64,000 nucleotides of DNA from Variovorax sp. TBS-050B (lineage in GTDB: Bacteria > Pseudomonadota > Gammaproteobacteria > Burkholderiales > Burkholderiaceae_C): contig NZ_JARXYR010000001.1 in NCBI RefSeq assembly GCF_029893635.1, positions 248,001 through 312,000 on the forward strand, read 5' to 3'. A model generated the notes under the pieces. The model was not told the DNA's origin. It did not search any database and saw nothing but the letters and a program-made list of their open reading frames with translations. Below are positions 28,591 to 37,638 of this stretch, piece after piece. The translations under genes were made by a program, and so were the position numbers. Positions within the stretch are counted from its first letter, which is position 1, and each line of letters begins with the position of its first letter.

Positions 28591-29532
28591 ATGGGCCCCG
28601 GCAACCGACCCCTCGACCTCGAATGGCTGGAAGACTTCCTGGCCCTGGCCGAGAGCGGCAATTTCTCGCGCGCGGCGCAGGCACGCTCGATCGCGCAGCC
28701 CGCGTTCAGCCGGCACATCCGCGCGCTCGAGGAATGGGTGGGCGTGGACCTGTTTGACCGCAGCGCGCATCCGGCGGCGCTGACGGCCGCGGGCAAGCGT
28801 TTCCAGCCGCTGCTGCAGGACGTGCTGGCTGGGCTGGAAGCCGCGCGCATCAAGGCGCGGGCCGCGCACGACATGGCGGCGGCCAGCCTCAGCTTCGCGG
28901 CCACGCACGTGCTGTCGCTGACCTTCTTTCCGCGCTGGCTCGGCAGCGTGGAGGCACGGCTCAGCATGGGCCCGATCCAGACCGTCTCCGACAGCTCGCA
29001 GGCCTGCGAGGACCTGATGCTGCAGCGGCGCGTGCAGTTCGTGCTGTGCCACGGCCATGCCGGCGCGCCGGGCCGGCTCGACGAGGCGCAGTACCCGGTG
29101 CAGCGGCTCAGCGAGGACATCCTCGTGCCGGTGGCGGCCCCCGGTGCCGGCGGCGCGCCGCTGCATGCGCTCGGCACCGGCCGGCCGCCCGCGGTGCTGG
29201 CCTACAGCGAGGCCTCCGGGCTCGGGCGGATCATGCGCGCGCTGCAGGACAGCGAGTTCGGCAAGGCCTTCGCATCGTCGCTGTCGGTGGTCTTCACCGC
29301 CCACCACGCCGCGCTGCTGCGCACCATGGCGCTCGAAGGGCGCGGCCTGGCCTGGCTGCCGATGAGCCTGGTGGCGGACGACCTGAAGCACGGCGCGCTC
29401 GTCGATGCCGGCGCGGGCGGATGGCGCGTGCCGGTGGAGATCCGGCTCTATCGCCAGCTCGCGCACATGGCGCCCGTGGCCGAGGCCCTGTGGGCGCTGG
29501 TCAGCGAGCCGGCCGCTTCGCGCGCATCCTGA
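28591..29532 (+). CDS. LysR-family transcriptional regulator
   Basis: 313 residues. The winged HTH is LEWLEDFLALAESGNFSRAA with SIAQPAFSRHIRALE (about 8-60), followed by the effector domain, where FAATHVLSLTFFPRWL is the usual first strand. It is divergent from the aldolase-Bug-SDR-tarD operon with 121 bp between starts, so it is very likely its regulator, with the pathway acid as inducer. In-frame sequence upstream of ATG 28591 is noncoding in character. Confidence 0.9.
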   Translation: MGPGNRPLDLEWLEDFLALAESGNFSRAAQARSIAQPAFSRHIRALEEWVGVDLFDRSAHPAALTAAGKRFQPLLQDVLAGLEAARIKARAAHDMAAASLSFAATHVLSLTFFPRWLGSVEARLSMGPIQTVSDSSQACEDLMLQRRVQFVLCHGHAGAPGRLDEAQYPVQRLSEDILVPVAAPGAGGAPLHALGTGRPPAVLAYSEASGLGRIMRALQDSEFGKAFASSLSVVFTAHHAALLRTMALEGRGLAWLPMSLVADDLKHGALVDAGAGGWRVPVEIRLYRQLAHMAPVAEALWALVSEPAASRAS

Positions 29533-29549
29533 ACCCCGCGAGGCGCGAC

Positions 29550-30488
29550 ATGGACCGGTTCGACACGCTGCAGGCCTTCGCCCGGGTGGTGGAGGCCGGC
29601 AGCTTCACCAAGGCGGCGCAGACGCTGCACATGAGCAAGACCACCGTGACCCAGCTGGTGCAGCAGCTGGAGGCGCGCCTGCAGGTGAGGCTGCTGCACC
29701 GGACCACGCGGCAGGTCCGGGTCACGGCCGACGGGGCGGCCTACTACGAGCGGGTGGTGCGCGTGCTCGCGGACCTCGAGGACGCCGACACCAGCCTGGC
29801 GAGCGCCTCGGCCTCGCCCAAGGGGCGGCTGCGCGTGGACGTGCCGAGCCCGTTCGCCCGCCTGATCCTCGTGCCGGCCCTGCCGGGCTTCCATGCGCGC
29901 CATCCCGAGATCCAGCTCGACCTCGGCGCGAGCGACCGCATGGTGGACGTGATCGGCGACAACGTCGACTGCGTGCTGCGCGGCGGCGAACTCAGCGACT
30001 CCTCGCTGACCGCGCGCCGCGTGGGCGAACTGCGGCTGGGCGTCTATGCGGCACCGGCCTACCTGGCGCGCGCCGGCACGCCCGCGCATCCGCGCGACCT
30101 CGAGGACACGCAGCATCGCATCGTCGGCTACCTGCGCGCGCGCAGCGGCCGCATCGCGCCGATCGCGCTCGAGCGCGACGGCGAGCAGCTCGCGCCGCAG
30201 AGCCGCTACGTGGTTGCGGTGGACGACGGCAACGCCTACCTCGCGGCCGGGCTCGCGGGCATGGGCATTCTCTGGCTGCCGCGCTACATGGCCGATCCGC
30301 ACGTGGCGCGCGGCGAGCTCTTGCCGCTGTTCGAGGACTGGAAGGTCGCGTCGATGCCGATGTACCTGGTGTTCCCGCCGAACCGCCATGTCAGCGCGAA
30401 GCTGCGCGTGTTCATCGAGTGGATCGACGAACTGATGGCGCTGCATGCGCCGCTGGCCGGCGCGGCCGCGATCCTTCGCGCGATGTGA
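29550..30488 (+). CDS. LysR-family transcriptional regulator (second, CrgA-like)
   Basis: 312 residues. MDRFDTLQAFARVVEAGSFTKAA and MSKTTVTQLVQQLEARLQVRLLHRTTR form the HTH; the layout, with RGGELSDSSLTARRVGELRLGVYAAPAYL (seen as ELSDSSLTARRVGE), is that of the large CrgA/DmlR-like group. It follows the first LysR gene by 17 bp but is not its duplicate. Its target is not evident. Confidence 0.9.
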   Translation: MDRFDTLQAFARVVEAGSFTKAAQTLHMSKTTVTQLVQQLEARLQVRLLHRTTRQVRVTADGAAYYERVVRVLADLEDADTSLASASASPKGRLRVDVPSPFARLILVPALPGFHARHPEIQLDLGASDRMVDVIGDNVDCVLRGGELSDSSLTARRVGELRLGVYAAPAYLARAGTPAHPRDLEDTQHRIVGYLRARSGRIAPIALERDGEQLAPQSRYVVAVDDGNAYLAAGLAGMGILWLPRYMADPHVARGELLPLFEDWKVASMPMYLVFPPNRHVSAKLRVFIEWIDELMALHAPLAGAAAILRAM

Positions 30489-30642
30489 ACCGGCGGTCTC
30501 CTTGACCGTCGCGCGGGCGCTCCAAGCTCCTACAGGACCCCGCGCTGCGAACTGACCCGGCGATTTCTCTCGGCGCCTAAGTTGGCCTCAGTCGGGCAAA
30601 CGGTCCGGCGGATTCTTTTGTTCAACTTCCAGGAGACTCGTC

Positions 30643-30933
30643 ATGCGTCGCACTTCCCAACTGATCGCTGTCCTCGCACTCGGCGCCGCCGGTGCCGCCT
30701 TCGCACAGGGCAATCCGCCCACCACCGCCCCCGCGAATCCCGCGACGGCCGCCGGCCAGCAAAGCCAGACCGGCACGCCGATGGGCACCACCGGCACCCT
30801 GCCGCAGAACAACACCGCCGGCACCACCTCGTCGGGCTCGACCACCACGTCGCAGAGCTCGGGCAGCATGAACAGCGGCACCAACATGGCCGCGGCGGAA
30901 CCGATGCGTCCGGCCCGTGCCGACCGCAACTGA
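30643..30933 (+). CDS. Small exported low-complexity protein
   Basis: 96 residues. A clear signal peptide (1-22, ending AAFAQ) is followed by a Thr/Ser/Gly/Asn/Pro-rich mature chain with no cysteine and no recognisable domain. A good Shine-Dalgarno (CCAGGAGA) supports translation. Such short Thr/Gly-rich exported proteins are common in Burkholderiales and have no known function. The 154-bp region upstream shows nothing definite. Confidence 0.75.
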   Translation: MRRTSQLIAVLALGAAGAAFAQGNPPTTAPANPATAAGQQSQTGTPMGTTGTLPQNNTAGTTSSGSTTTSQSSGSMNSGTNMAAAEPMRPARADRN

Positions 30934-30955
30934 GGCGGCGATCACCATCCCGTCG

Positions 30956-31675
30956 ATGACAGCCATGGGCATGCCCACCTGCGCGGCGCGTCGCCGTGAA
31001 TGGCCGCGGGCCGTCCTGCTGGCGGCGCTGCTGCTGGCGGGGCCCGCGGCCTTCGCGGCGGGCGCTGCGCCGGCGGACAAGCCGCTGCCTGCGGCACCGC
31101 TCACGGCCGATGCGCAGCGCATCGCCCGTGCGGCGGTCGCGGCGCGCGACAACGCGGGCGCCGCGTTCGCGGTCGTCGACAAGAAGGCGGCCAGCGTGTT
31201 CGTCTTCGATGCCCAGGGCAAGCTGCTCGGCGCGTCACCGGTGCTGCTGGGCCTGGCGCGCGGCGACGATTCGGTGCCCGGCATCGGCGAACGCCCGATG
31301 GCGGAAGTCCGTCCCGAGGAACGCACCACGCCGGCGGGCCGCTTCGCTTCCGAGCCGGGGCGCAACACCCTCGGCGAAGACATCGTGTGGGTCGACTACG
31401 GCGCCGCCGTCTCGATGCACCGGGTGCGCACCACCAACAAGGCCGACCGACGGCTCGAGCGGCTGGCCTCGCGCACGATCGCGGACAACCGCATCTCCTA
31501 CGGCTGCATCAACGTGCCCGCCGCCTTCTACGACGCGCATGTGAAGCCCGCGCTCGGACAGCGCCGCGGCGTGGTCTACGTGCTGCCGGAATCGTCGCCG
31601 GTGGAGCGGCATTTCGAGTTCCTGAACCCGGCGCGGAATGCGCGCGTGCGTTCGGGCGCCCCCTCCGCACTCTAA
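30956..31675 (+). CDS. L,D-transpeptidase (YkuD)-like exported protein
   Basis: 239 residues. A basic start and hydrophobic signal (about 18-37) are followed by a domain with VSMHRV and RISYGCINVPAAFY. The latter carries the catalytic Cys in the S-x-G-C-x-N form; classical enzymes have SHGCIR, so the first His is replaced by Tyr here. The likely role is cross-linking or modification of peptidoglycan in the periplasm. The start is uncertain: a GTG at 30917 and ATGs at 30965 and 30971 are alternatives, and none has a strong ribosome binding site. Confidence 0.75.
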   Translation: MTAMGMPTCAARRREWPRAVLLAALLLAGPAAFAAGAAPADKPLPAAPLTADAQRIARAAVAARDNAGAAFAVVDKKAASVFVFDAQGKLLGASPVLLGLARGDDSVPGIGERPMAEVRPEERTTPAGRFASEPGRNTLGEDIVWVDYGAAVSMHRVRTTNKADRRLERLASRTIADNRISYGCINVPAAFYDAHVKPALGQRRGVVYVLPESSPVERHFEFLNPARNARVRSGAPSAL

Positions 31676-31745
31676 GCGCGGCCCGGTCGCCGCCGTCGCG
31701 ACGGCCGTACGGAGCAGGTCGGCCTCTCTTGCCTAACATTGGCGG

Positions 31746-33164
31746 ATGCCCGACCACCTGCAGATTTCCATCCGCCGCAACGCGCGCGAACCGATCACGC
31801 AACAGATCAGCGACGGCCTGCGCGCCGCCATCGAGCAAGGCCGGCTCGCGGCTGGGGCGCGGCTGCCGTCATGGCGCGATCTGGCGTCGCAGCTCGGCGT
31901 GGCGCGCGGCACGGTGCGGCTCGCCTACGAACGCCTGTGCGACGAGCAGCTGATCGTCTCCTCGGGCGCGGCCGGCACGCATGTCGCGCGGCGCCCGCCG
32001 GTGGCACCGCGCGCCGAAGCCTCGATCCGGCTGGACGATGAGATCGGCGGGCATCCGCGGCCCGCCGGCGTGTTCCAGATGGGCGTGCCGGCGCAGGACA
32101 TGTTCCCGGCCAAGACCTGGTCGCGCATGCTGGCCGCCGCGGCGCGCCGCGTGACGCAGGCGCCGCAGCAATACCCCGATCCGCGCGGCGAACCGGCGCT
32201 GCGCGCGCAGATCGCGGCCTACCTGTCGCTCGCGCGCGGGCTGGCGTGCACGCCGGCGCAGGTGTTCGTGACCACGGGCTACGGCGCTTCGCTGTCGCTG
32301 GCGGTGCGGGCGCTTCGGCTGGCCGGCGGCGCCGCGTGGATGGAGGACCCGGGCTATCCGGTCGCGCGCCGTGCGCTCGCGCTGCTGGGCATGGCGCCGG
32401 TCGCGGTGCCGGTCGATGCCGAGGGCCTCGACGTGGCGGAAGGCATCGCGCGGGCGCCGCGGGCATCGCTCGCGGTGGTGACCGCGGGGCAGCAGGCGCC
32501 GCTGGGCGTCACCCTGTCGCCGCGCCGCCGGCAGGCGCTGCTCGAATGGGCCGAACGGTCGCAGGCATGGATCGTCGAGGACGACTACTTGAGCGAACTG
32601 CAGCTGCAGGGCCGCGCCGCGCTGTCGCTCTGCGCGGCGCAGCAGCCCGCCGGCCATGCGCCCGGGCGCGCACGCGTGCTGCACATCGGAAGCTTCAGCA
32701 AGACCCTGAGTCCGGTGCTGCGGCTCGGCTTCCTGGTGGTGCCGCCGGAACAGGCCGAGCACTTCGGCCGGCATGCCGGTGCCACGGGCGCCGCGCCTTC
32801 GCCGCTGGTGCAGCATGCGGTGGCCGACTTCATGCAGGACGGCCATTACCTGCGGCATCTGCGCCGCATGCGGCGCCTCTATGCGGCGCGCCGCGACGCG
32901 CTGGTCGCCGGCCTCGATGCGATGGCCGCCACGCACCATGCCGCGGGCCTCGCGGTGCTGCTGCGGCTGCCGCCGGGATGTTCCGACCTCGCGCTCGCAC
33001 GCGCCGCGCACGAAGAGGGCATGGCGCCCGTGCCGCTGTCGCCGTGGTACGCGGCGCCGACGTCTGCGCAGTCGGGCCTGCTGCTCGGCGTGACCAACCT
33101 GCGCGAAGAGATCGCCCACGAGACCTGCGCCAAGCTCCTGCGGCTGATCGCGCGCCATCGCTGA
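31746..33164 (+). CDS. MocR/PdxR-type regulator: GntR DNA-binding domain fused to class I aminotransferase
   Basis: 472 residues. The N terminus is a GntR winged helix (REPITQQISDGLRAAIEQG; LGVARGTVRLAYERL, about 14-70). The rest is a fold-type I aminotransferase domain with PLP Lys in GSFSKTLSP and VEDDYLSE as the PLP-ring strand. MocR proteins control vitamin B6, GABA or taurine metabolism; the target here is unknown. A 14-bp palindrome (31692-31705) lies 41 bp upstream. Confidence 0.92.
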   Translation: MPDHLQISIRRNAREPITQQISDGLRAAIEQGRLAAGARLPSWRDLASQLGVARGTVRLAYERLCDEQLIVSSGAAGTHVARRPPVAPRAEASIRLDDEIGGHPRPAGVFQMGVPAQDMFPAKTWSRMLAAAARRVTQAPQQYPDPRGEPALRAQIAAYLSLARGLACTPAQVFVTTGYGASLSLAVRALRLAGGAAWMEDPGYPVARRALALLGMAPVAVPVDAEGLDVAEGIARAPRASLAVVTAGQQAPLGVTLSPRRRQALLEWAERSQAWIVEDDYLSELQLQGRAALSLCAAQQPAGHAPGRARVLHIGSFSKTLSPVLRLGFLVVPPEQAEHFGRHAGATGAAPSPLVQHAVADFMQDGHYLRHLRRMRRLYAARRDALVAGLDAMAATHHAAGLAVLLRLPPGCSDLALARAAHEEGMAPVPLSPWYAAPTSAQSGLLLGVTNLREEIAHETCAKLLRLIARHR

Positions 33165-33274
33165 CGGCCTCGGAGGCAGCGCTCCGTATGCGAGGCGGCG
33201 CGCCTGCTTGGTTCAGCGCAGCGCCCATGTCTTGGGCCTTTCGCGCCGGCGCAGCGCTCCCTAGAGTCGTGCCG

Positions 33275-33769
33275 ATGCATTCCACCCCCGCCACCCACCC
33301 TCGGGCCACCGACGCCCGACACGCCGGCGCCATCGTGCGCCATGCCGACACCGACGAGGAACTGCGCGCCTGCTGGCCCGTGATGCGCGAACTGCGCCCG
33401 CACCTCGAGAGCGCCGACGACATGATCGCGCGCATGCGCCGCATGCAGGCCGACGGATACCGCCTGCTCGCCGTCTGGCACGACGGCGAGGCGGTGGCGC
33501 TCGGCGGCTACCGCCTGCAGGAGAACCTCGTCTACGGCCGCTTCCTCTACCTCGACGACCTGGTCACGCGCGAATCGGCGCGCGGCCGCCGCTGGGGCGA
33601 ACGCGTGATCGACGAGACCACGCGCATCGCGCGGGCGGCGGGCTGCGTGCGCTATGTGCTCGACACCGGCCTGTCGAACGCGCTCGCGCAGCGCTTCTAC
33701 TTTCGCCAGGGCCTGCTGAGCGGCGCCATGCGCTTCAGCAAGCCGCTCGCCGATGGAGGCGCGCGATGA
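33275..33769 (+). CDS. GNAT-family N-acetyltransferase
   Basis: 164 residues. RFLYLDDLVTRESARGRRWGERVID gives the acetyl-CoA binding beta-4/alpha-3 element (RGRRWGERVI) and YVLDTGLSNALAQRFYFRQGL the C-terminal module. The substrate is unknown. Its stop overlaps the azoreductase start (ATGA at 33766-33769), so the two are coupled. The 110-bp spacer before it holds no gene. Confidence 0.88.
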   Translation: MHSTPATHPRATDARHAGAIVRHADTDEELRACWPVMRELRPHLESADDMIARMRRMQADGYRLLAVWHDGEAVALGGYRLQENLVYGRFLYLDDLVTRESARGRRWGERVIDETTRIARAAGCVRYVLDTGLSNALAQRFYFRQGLLSGAMRFSKPLADGGAR

Positions 33770-34395
33770 AGATCCTGCACATCGTCTGCAGCCCGCGCGG
33801 CGCCGAGTCGCTGAGCCTGCGCTTCTCGCAGCGCATCGTCGCGCGGCTCGTGGCGCGGCATCCGTGCGCCGAGGTGACGACGCGCGACCTCGGCGCGGTG
33901 CCACTGCCGCATGCCGACGAAGACTACGGGCATGCGCTGGCCGGCTCGCGTCCACCGCCGGACGACGCGCCGGCGCACGGCGGATCGCTGTTGCGCTCCG
34001 ACCAGCTCATTGCGGAGCTCGAGCGCGCCGACACGCTGGTGATCGGCACGCCCATGCACAACTACACCGTGCCCTCGGTGCTCAAGGCCTGGCTCGACCA
34101 TGTGATCCGGGTGCACCGCACCTTCCGGCTCACGCCCGAGGGCAAGAAGGGGCTGCTGGCCGACCGGCCCGTCTACGTCGCCGTGGCGGCGGGCGGCAGC
34201 TACACCGGCGCGGACGCGCGGCAGCCCGACTTCCTGACGCCGTACCTGCAGGCCGCGCTCGGCACCATCGGCCTGCGCGACCTGCGCTTCTTCCCACTGC
34301 AGCGCATGGTCGGGGGCGAAGCGCGCGTCGAAGAAGCCCTGCGCGACGCGCAGGCGCTGCTGGAGCGGCAGCTGCCGGCCGGCCTGTCCGCATGA
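33766..34395 (+). CDS. azoR: FMN-dependent NADH-azoreductase / flavodoxin-like quinone reductase
   Basis: 209 residues, the standard AzoR length. The flavodoxin-like P-loop is SPRGAESLSLRFSQRI (about 9-24), PMHNYTVPSVLKAWLDHVIR is the FMN/active-site segment, and AAGGSYTG precedes the final helix. AzoR reduces azo dyes and quinones with NADH and protects against thiol and quinone stress. It is translationally coupled to the GNAT gene and followed at 34 bp by a frameshifted epimerase. Confidence 0.92.
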   Translation: MKILHIVCSPRGAESLSLRFSQRIVARLVARHPCAEVTTRDLGAVPLPHADEDYGHALAGSRPPPDDAPAHGGSLLRSDQLIAELERADTLVIGTPMHNYTVPSVLKAWLDHVIRVHRTFRLTPEGKKGLLADRPVYVAVAAGGSYTGADARQPDFLTPYLQAALGTIGLRDLRFFPLQRMVGGEARVEEALRDAQALLERQLPAGLSA

Positions 34396-34429
34396 ACCTC
34401 CGGCCGCACACGAAGAAGGAACACGAGCG

Positions 34430-35169
34430 ATGAGCGAAAAGGTCTTCCTGGCCGGTGCCACGGGCGCCGTGGGCCGCGTGCTGGTCCCGCTGCTGATCGA
34501 GGAGCGGGCTACGAGGTGCACGGCAGCACCCGCCGGCCGGAACGCGCGGCGGCGCTGCAGGCGATGGGCGCGACGCCGGTGCTGGTCGACGTGTTCGATG
34601 CCGAGGCGCTGAAGGAGGCGCTCGTGCGCATCGCGCCCGCGGGCGTGATCCACCAGCTCACCGACCTGCCGCCGGGGCTCGATCCCGCGCGCATGGCCGA
34701 GTCGCTGGTGCGCAATGCCCGCGTGCGGACCGAGGGCACGCGCCACCTGGTCGACGCCGCGCGCGCCGCCGGCGCGAAGCGCATCGTCGCGCAGAGCATC
34801 GCCTGGGCCTATGCACCCGCGCCGAAGCCCTTCACCGAGGACCTGCCGCTGGACCTGGATGCGGAAGGTGCGCGTGGCGTGAGCGTGCGCGGCGTGGCGG
34901 CGCTGGAGCAGGCAGTGCTGAACGCCGAGGGCATGACCGGCACCGTGCTGCGCTACGGCCGGTTCTACGGATCGGGCACAGGCACCGAGGCGCCGGCGGG
35001 CCCGGGTCCGGTGCATGTGGAGGCGGCCGCATGGGCGGCGCTGCTGGCCTGGCAGCGCGGCATCGGCGGCGTCTTCAACGTGACGGAGGACGGGCCCGAG
35101 GTCGACAGCGCCAAGGCCCGGCGCGTGCTGGGCTGGCGGCCCGAGATGCGCGTGGCGGACAAGGCCTGA
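34430..35169 (+). pseudogene. NAD-dependent epimerase/dehydratase-like gene with frameshift
   Basis: The first 24 codons give a Rossmann start, MSEKVFLAGATGAVGRVLVPLL, and the rest, in another frame, continues it with EVHGSTRRPERAAALQAMGA to the end. A missing G between 34503 and 34504 would restore LIEEAGYEVHGSTR. Total length is two bases over 246 codons, as expected for one deleted base. Either a recent pseudogene or a sequencing error. The extended-SDR active-site Tyr/Lys pair is not clear. Intact relatives act on nucleotide sugars or related compounds. Confidence 0.8.
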
Positions 35170-35179
35170 TCGCGCGCGC

Positions 35180-35755
35180 TCAGGCGCTCGCCACGCCGGC
35201 ATCGCCGGCGTGCGGCCGGGTGGCGGCATGGCCCGCGAGCCGCAGCAGCTCGTCGACCTCCCAGTGGTCGTCGGCATGCTGGCCATATCGACAGAACAGG
35301 ATCCGGCCCCGTGCGTCGAGCAGGAAATCCGCGGGCAGCCCCGCGATGCCGTTCTCCGCCCGCCGGTAGAACCGCCCGGTGGACAGCACCCAGCGCATGC
35401 CGCTCCAGAACACACGAGGGTGCAGCATCGCGCGCCAGGAGGTCTCGACGCCATAGGCGCGGTAGTGCTGCTTTTGCGGATCGGCGATGCAATCGAAGGG
35501 GAGCTGGGCCTGGTACTTGCGCATCTCGTCGGCCGAGGAGTGGAAGAAGATCAGTTGCCGGACACCGGCCGCTTCGATCTCCGCCTGCCGCAGGGCCATG
35601 GTGCGCAGATGGAAGTTGCACACCGGGCAGCCCGCGAAGCGGCGGAACTGCAGATGCACCAACGATGTCTCGCCGGCGGCCGGTACGCAGACCGGCTTGC
35701 CCAGGATCGTCTGGGCGGTGAAGGCGGGCGCGACCGCACCTGGAGAGAGCTTCAT
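35180..35755 (-). CDS. Peroxiredoxin-like AhpC/TSA-fold protein
   Basis: 191 residues with a thioredoxin fold. FRRFAGCPVCNFHLRTM carries a CPVC motif at the usual peroxidatic position, and LPADFLLDARGRILFCRYG is the typical C-terminal strand pair. It may reduce peroxides or act in redox signalling; the CxxC form is closer to AhpC/TSA-like oxidoreductases than to 2-Cys Prx. AGGAAA precedes ATG 35755. It is divergent from a TetR gene across a perfect operator and so is probably its target. Confidence 0.85.
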   Translation of the reverse strand: MKLSPGAVAPAFTAQTILGKPVCVPAAGETSLVHLQFRRFAGCPVCNFHLRTMALRQAEIEAAGVRQLIFFHSSADEMRKYQAQLPFDCIADPQKQHYRAYGVETSWRAMLHPRVFWSGMRWVLSTGRFYRRAENGIAGLPADFLLDARGRILFCRYGQHADDHWEVDELLRLAGHAATRPHAGDAGVASA

Positions 35756-35796
35756 GGATTTCCTTTGGAGCCGCGGCGGGAGGTGCGCAGCCATAA

Positions 35797-35824
35797 ACGT
35801 ACAGTGTACGTAAAAGACTATACT
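35797..35824 (+). promoter_or_regulatory. TetR operator ACGTACA-G-TGTACGT and -10 box of the tetR gene
   Basis: A perfect 15-bp palindrome with single-base centre (35797-35811) lies between the divergent peroxiredoxin-like and tetR genes. It is followed by a strong -10 hexamer TATACT (35819-35824) for the tetR direction, so the operator occupies the -35/-10 region. This is the classic autorepression layout. Confidence 0.75.
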
Positions 35825-35856
35825 CGCCCGATCGAACCGACGTCAACGGAGCCGCG

Positions 35857-36555
35857 ATGGGCCGACCTGCCAGATTCACGCACGCACAACTGCAGGCCGC
35901 CGCGTTGCGCCTGCTCGACCGCGAGGGGGCGAGCGGCCTGTCGATGCGCTCGCTCGCCGCCGAACTGGGCACCAGCGCGATGACCCTCTACAACTACGTG
36001 CCGCAGCGCGAGGCGGTCGACCTGCTCGTGATCGAGGCGGTGCTCGCCGAGGTCGCCTGGGCGCCCGGGCCCTACGCGACATGGCGCGACGAAGTGCATG
36101 CCATCGCGACGGCGCTGTGGCGCACGGTGCGGGCGCATCCCCACGCGATTCCGCTGATCCTGACGCGCCGCAGCCGGGCGCCGGCGATGTTCGAAGTGCT
36201 GGAGGCGCTGCTGGCGGCCCTGGCGCGCAGCGGGCGCTCGGGCGCGCGGCTGCTGGTGGCGTTCCGCGCGATCTCCGCGCTGGTCACCGGACTGGCCCAG
36301 GCCGAGCTGGCCGGGCCGCTGTCGCTGCAGGCGGCGGAGTCGGCGGAGGAAACGATCGCCAGGTTCCGGGCGCTGCCCGCCGACCGCTTTCCGCACCTGA
36401 TCGACACGGCCTCCGCGGCGATCGGAAGCACGCCCGAGGACGAGTTCCGGGCCAGCCTCGACCTGCTGCTGGCGGGACTGGCGTGCGACCCGGCGCCGGC
36501 GGGCGGGAACGCCGCCGCGCGTCCCCGGGCGTCGGGTTCCCGCTTGCGCTTTTGA
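35857..36555 (+). CDS. TetR-family transcriptional regulator
   Basis: 232 residues. The HTH is ALRLLDREGASGLSMRSLAAELGTSAMTLYNYV (read as GLSMRSLAAELGTSAMTLYNY), followed by a C-terminal domain of the TetR_C type with long helices. The effector is unknown. It probably represses itself and the divergent peroxiredoxin-like gene through the 35797-35811 palindrome. The C terminus is a Pro/Ala-rich tail. Confidence 0.9.
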   Translation: MGRPARFTHAQLQAAALRLLDREGASGLSMRSLAAELGTSAMTLYNYVPQREAVDLLVIEAVLAEVAWAPGPYATWRDEVHAIATALWRTVRAHPHAIPLILTRRSRAPAMFEVLEALLAALARSGRSGARLLVAFRAISALVTGLAQAELAGPLSLQAAESAEETIARFRALPADRFPHLIDTASAAIGSTPEDEFRASLDLLLAGLACDPAPAGGNAAARPRASGSRLRF

Positions 36556-36671
36556 CCTACGCGAATGTCGGTTGCGCGCTGTACGGCCGCGTGCAGGCGG
36601 GGGGAGAGGCTCGGGTGCAACGGTCCATCGACCCTCACCCATCCACCACGCAAGCAAGGAGAGGTTTCCCC

Positions 36672-37043
36672 ATGAGCATCCATTCGCAAGCCAACGCCCC
36701 GGCCGGGTCCAGCGCCGACGAACTCACGCCGCTGGAGGTCTCCCAGGCCGTTCTCGAGAGCGAGGAGAACCCCAACACGGCGCGCCCCCTGACCGCGCGC
36801 GAGCGCGCCGCTTCCGGCTGGCAGCCGGGGGACGGCGAGCGATCGAGGTTCGCGCGCGCGCTCCGCAGTCCCGCGGCAGCTTGGGGCGGTGCCGCCCTTG
36901 CGGGGCTGGGCCTGGTGGCTGCGCTCGTCTATGCACGGCGCACGCCGCCGAGCCGCTGGCAGGCCCTGAAGGCGCTGCCGGCCAGATCGCTGCCGCGGCG
37001 GCGCGGGCCGCTGGCGTCCAAGCCGCTTTCCTTCAGGGTCTGA
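36672..37043 (+). CDS. Small hypothetical protein with one membrane segment
   Basis: 123 residues, unrecognised. A polar N-terminal half (TPLEVSQAVLESEENPNTAR) is followed by one hydrophobic helix, WGGAALAGLGLVAALVYARR (about 78-97), and a basic tail rich in Arg and Pro. The charge pattern predicts a cytosolic basic C terminus. AAGGAG lies upstream of the ATG. It stands alone between tetR and marR. Confidence 0.65.
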   Translation: MSIHSQANAPAGSSADELTPLEVSQAVLESEENPNTARPLTARERAASGWQPGDGERSRFARALRSPAAAWGGAALAGLGLVAALVYARRTPPSRWQALKALPARSLPRRRGPLASKPLSFRV

Positions 37044-37133
37044 GCGGCCGGCGGCGGCGACGCGATGCACGGGCGGTGCCGCTAGACTGCGGCTCCGCCT
37101 TCTTCATCATCCTCCGTCGCATCCGTCCAGGCC

Positions 37134-37616
37134 ATGGGAGCCTCCCGCCCCGAGAACATCTTCGACCTGCTGCAGGTGGCCCAAGCCGGGCTGAAAGCGG
37201 TGCGTCCCGACGACGGCGCGCTGCTGCTGATGCACTTCGCGTTCCGCGGGCTCGTCGCGCAGGCCGACGTGTTTCTGGCCAGGCACGGGCTCTCGCGCGT
37301 GCATCACCGCATGCTCTATGCGATCGCGCGTGCCGACGGCATGCCGGTCGGCCAACTGGTCGCGCTGCTGGGCGTGTCGAAGCAGGCGCTGCACCGGCCG
37401 CTCAAGCACCTGCAGGAAGAAGGGCTGGTCCTCGCCGAGCGCAGTCCGCACGAGCATCGCACCAAGCTGCTGCGGCTCACGCGCGAAGGCGCCCGCATCG
37501 AGCGGGCCGCCTCTGCGCACGAGGCCGCGGTGATGGACCGCGCGCTGCGATCCGTGGGCGAACGCGAACGCGATGCCTGGCGCCGGGTCATGCTCGAGCT
37601 CGCGCGCAACGCCTAG
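37134..37616 (+). CDS. MarR-family transcriptional regulator
   Basis: 160 residues. The winged HTH is visible as LVALLGVSKQALHRPLKHLQEEGLV with the wing SPHEHRTKLLRLT. Ligand unknown. It is convergent with the PaaI-type thioesterase gene, and a GTCAA-N5-TTGAC palindrome lies between that gene and the next membrane gene, so both could be targets. Confidence 0.88.
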   Translation: MGASRPENIFDLLQVAQAGLKAVRPDDGALLLMHFAFRGLVAQADVFLARHGLSRVHHRMLYAIARADGMPVGQLVALLGVSKQALHRPLKHLQEEGLVLAERSPHEHRTKLLRLTREGARIERAASAHEAAVMDRALRSVGERERDAWRRVMLELARNA

Positions 37617-37638
37617 CCCGGCAGCACGCGACAGCGCA

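Noticed and set aside
31692..31705. Perfect 14-bp palindrome GCCGTCGCGACGGC ahead of the MocR gene as its operator
   Set aside because: MocR proteins usually bind direct repeats, and GC-only palindromes of this length are not rare in this DNA. Left as a note only.
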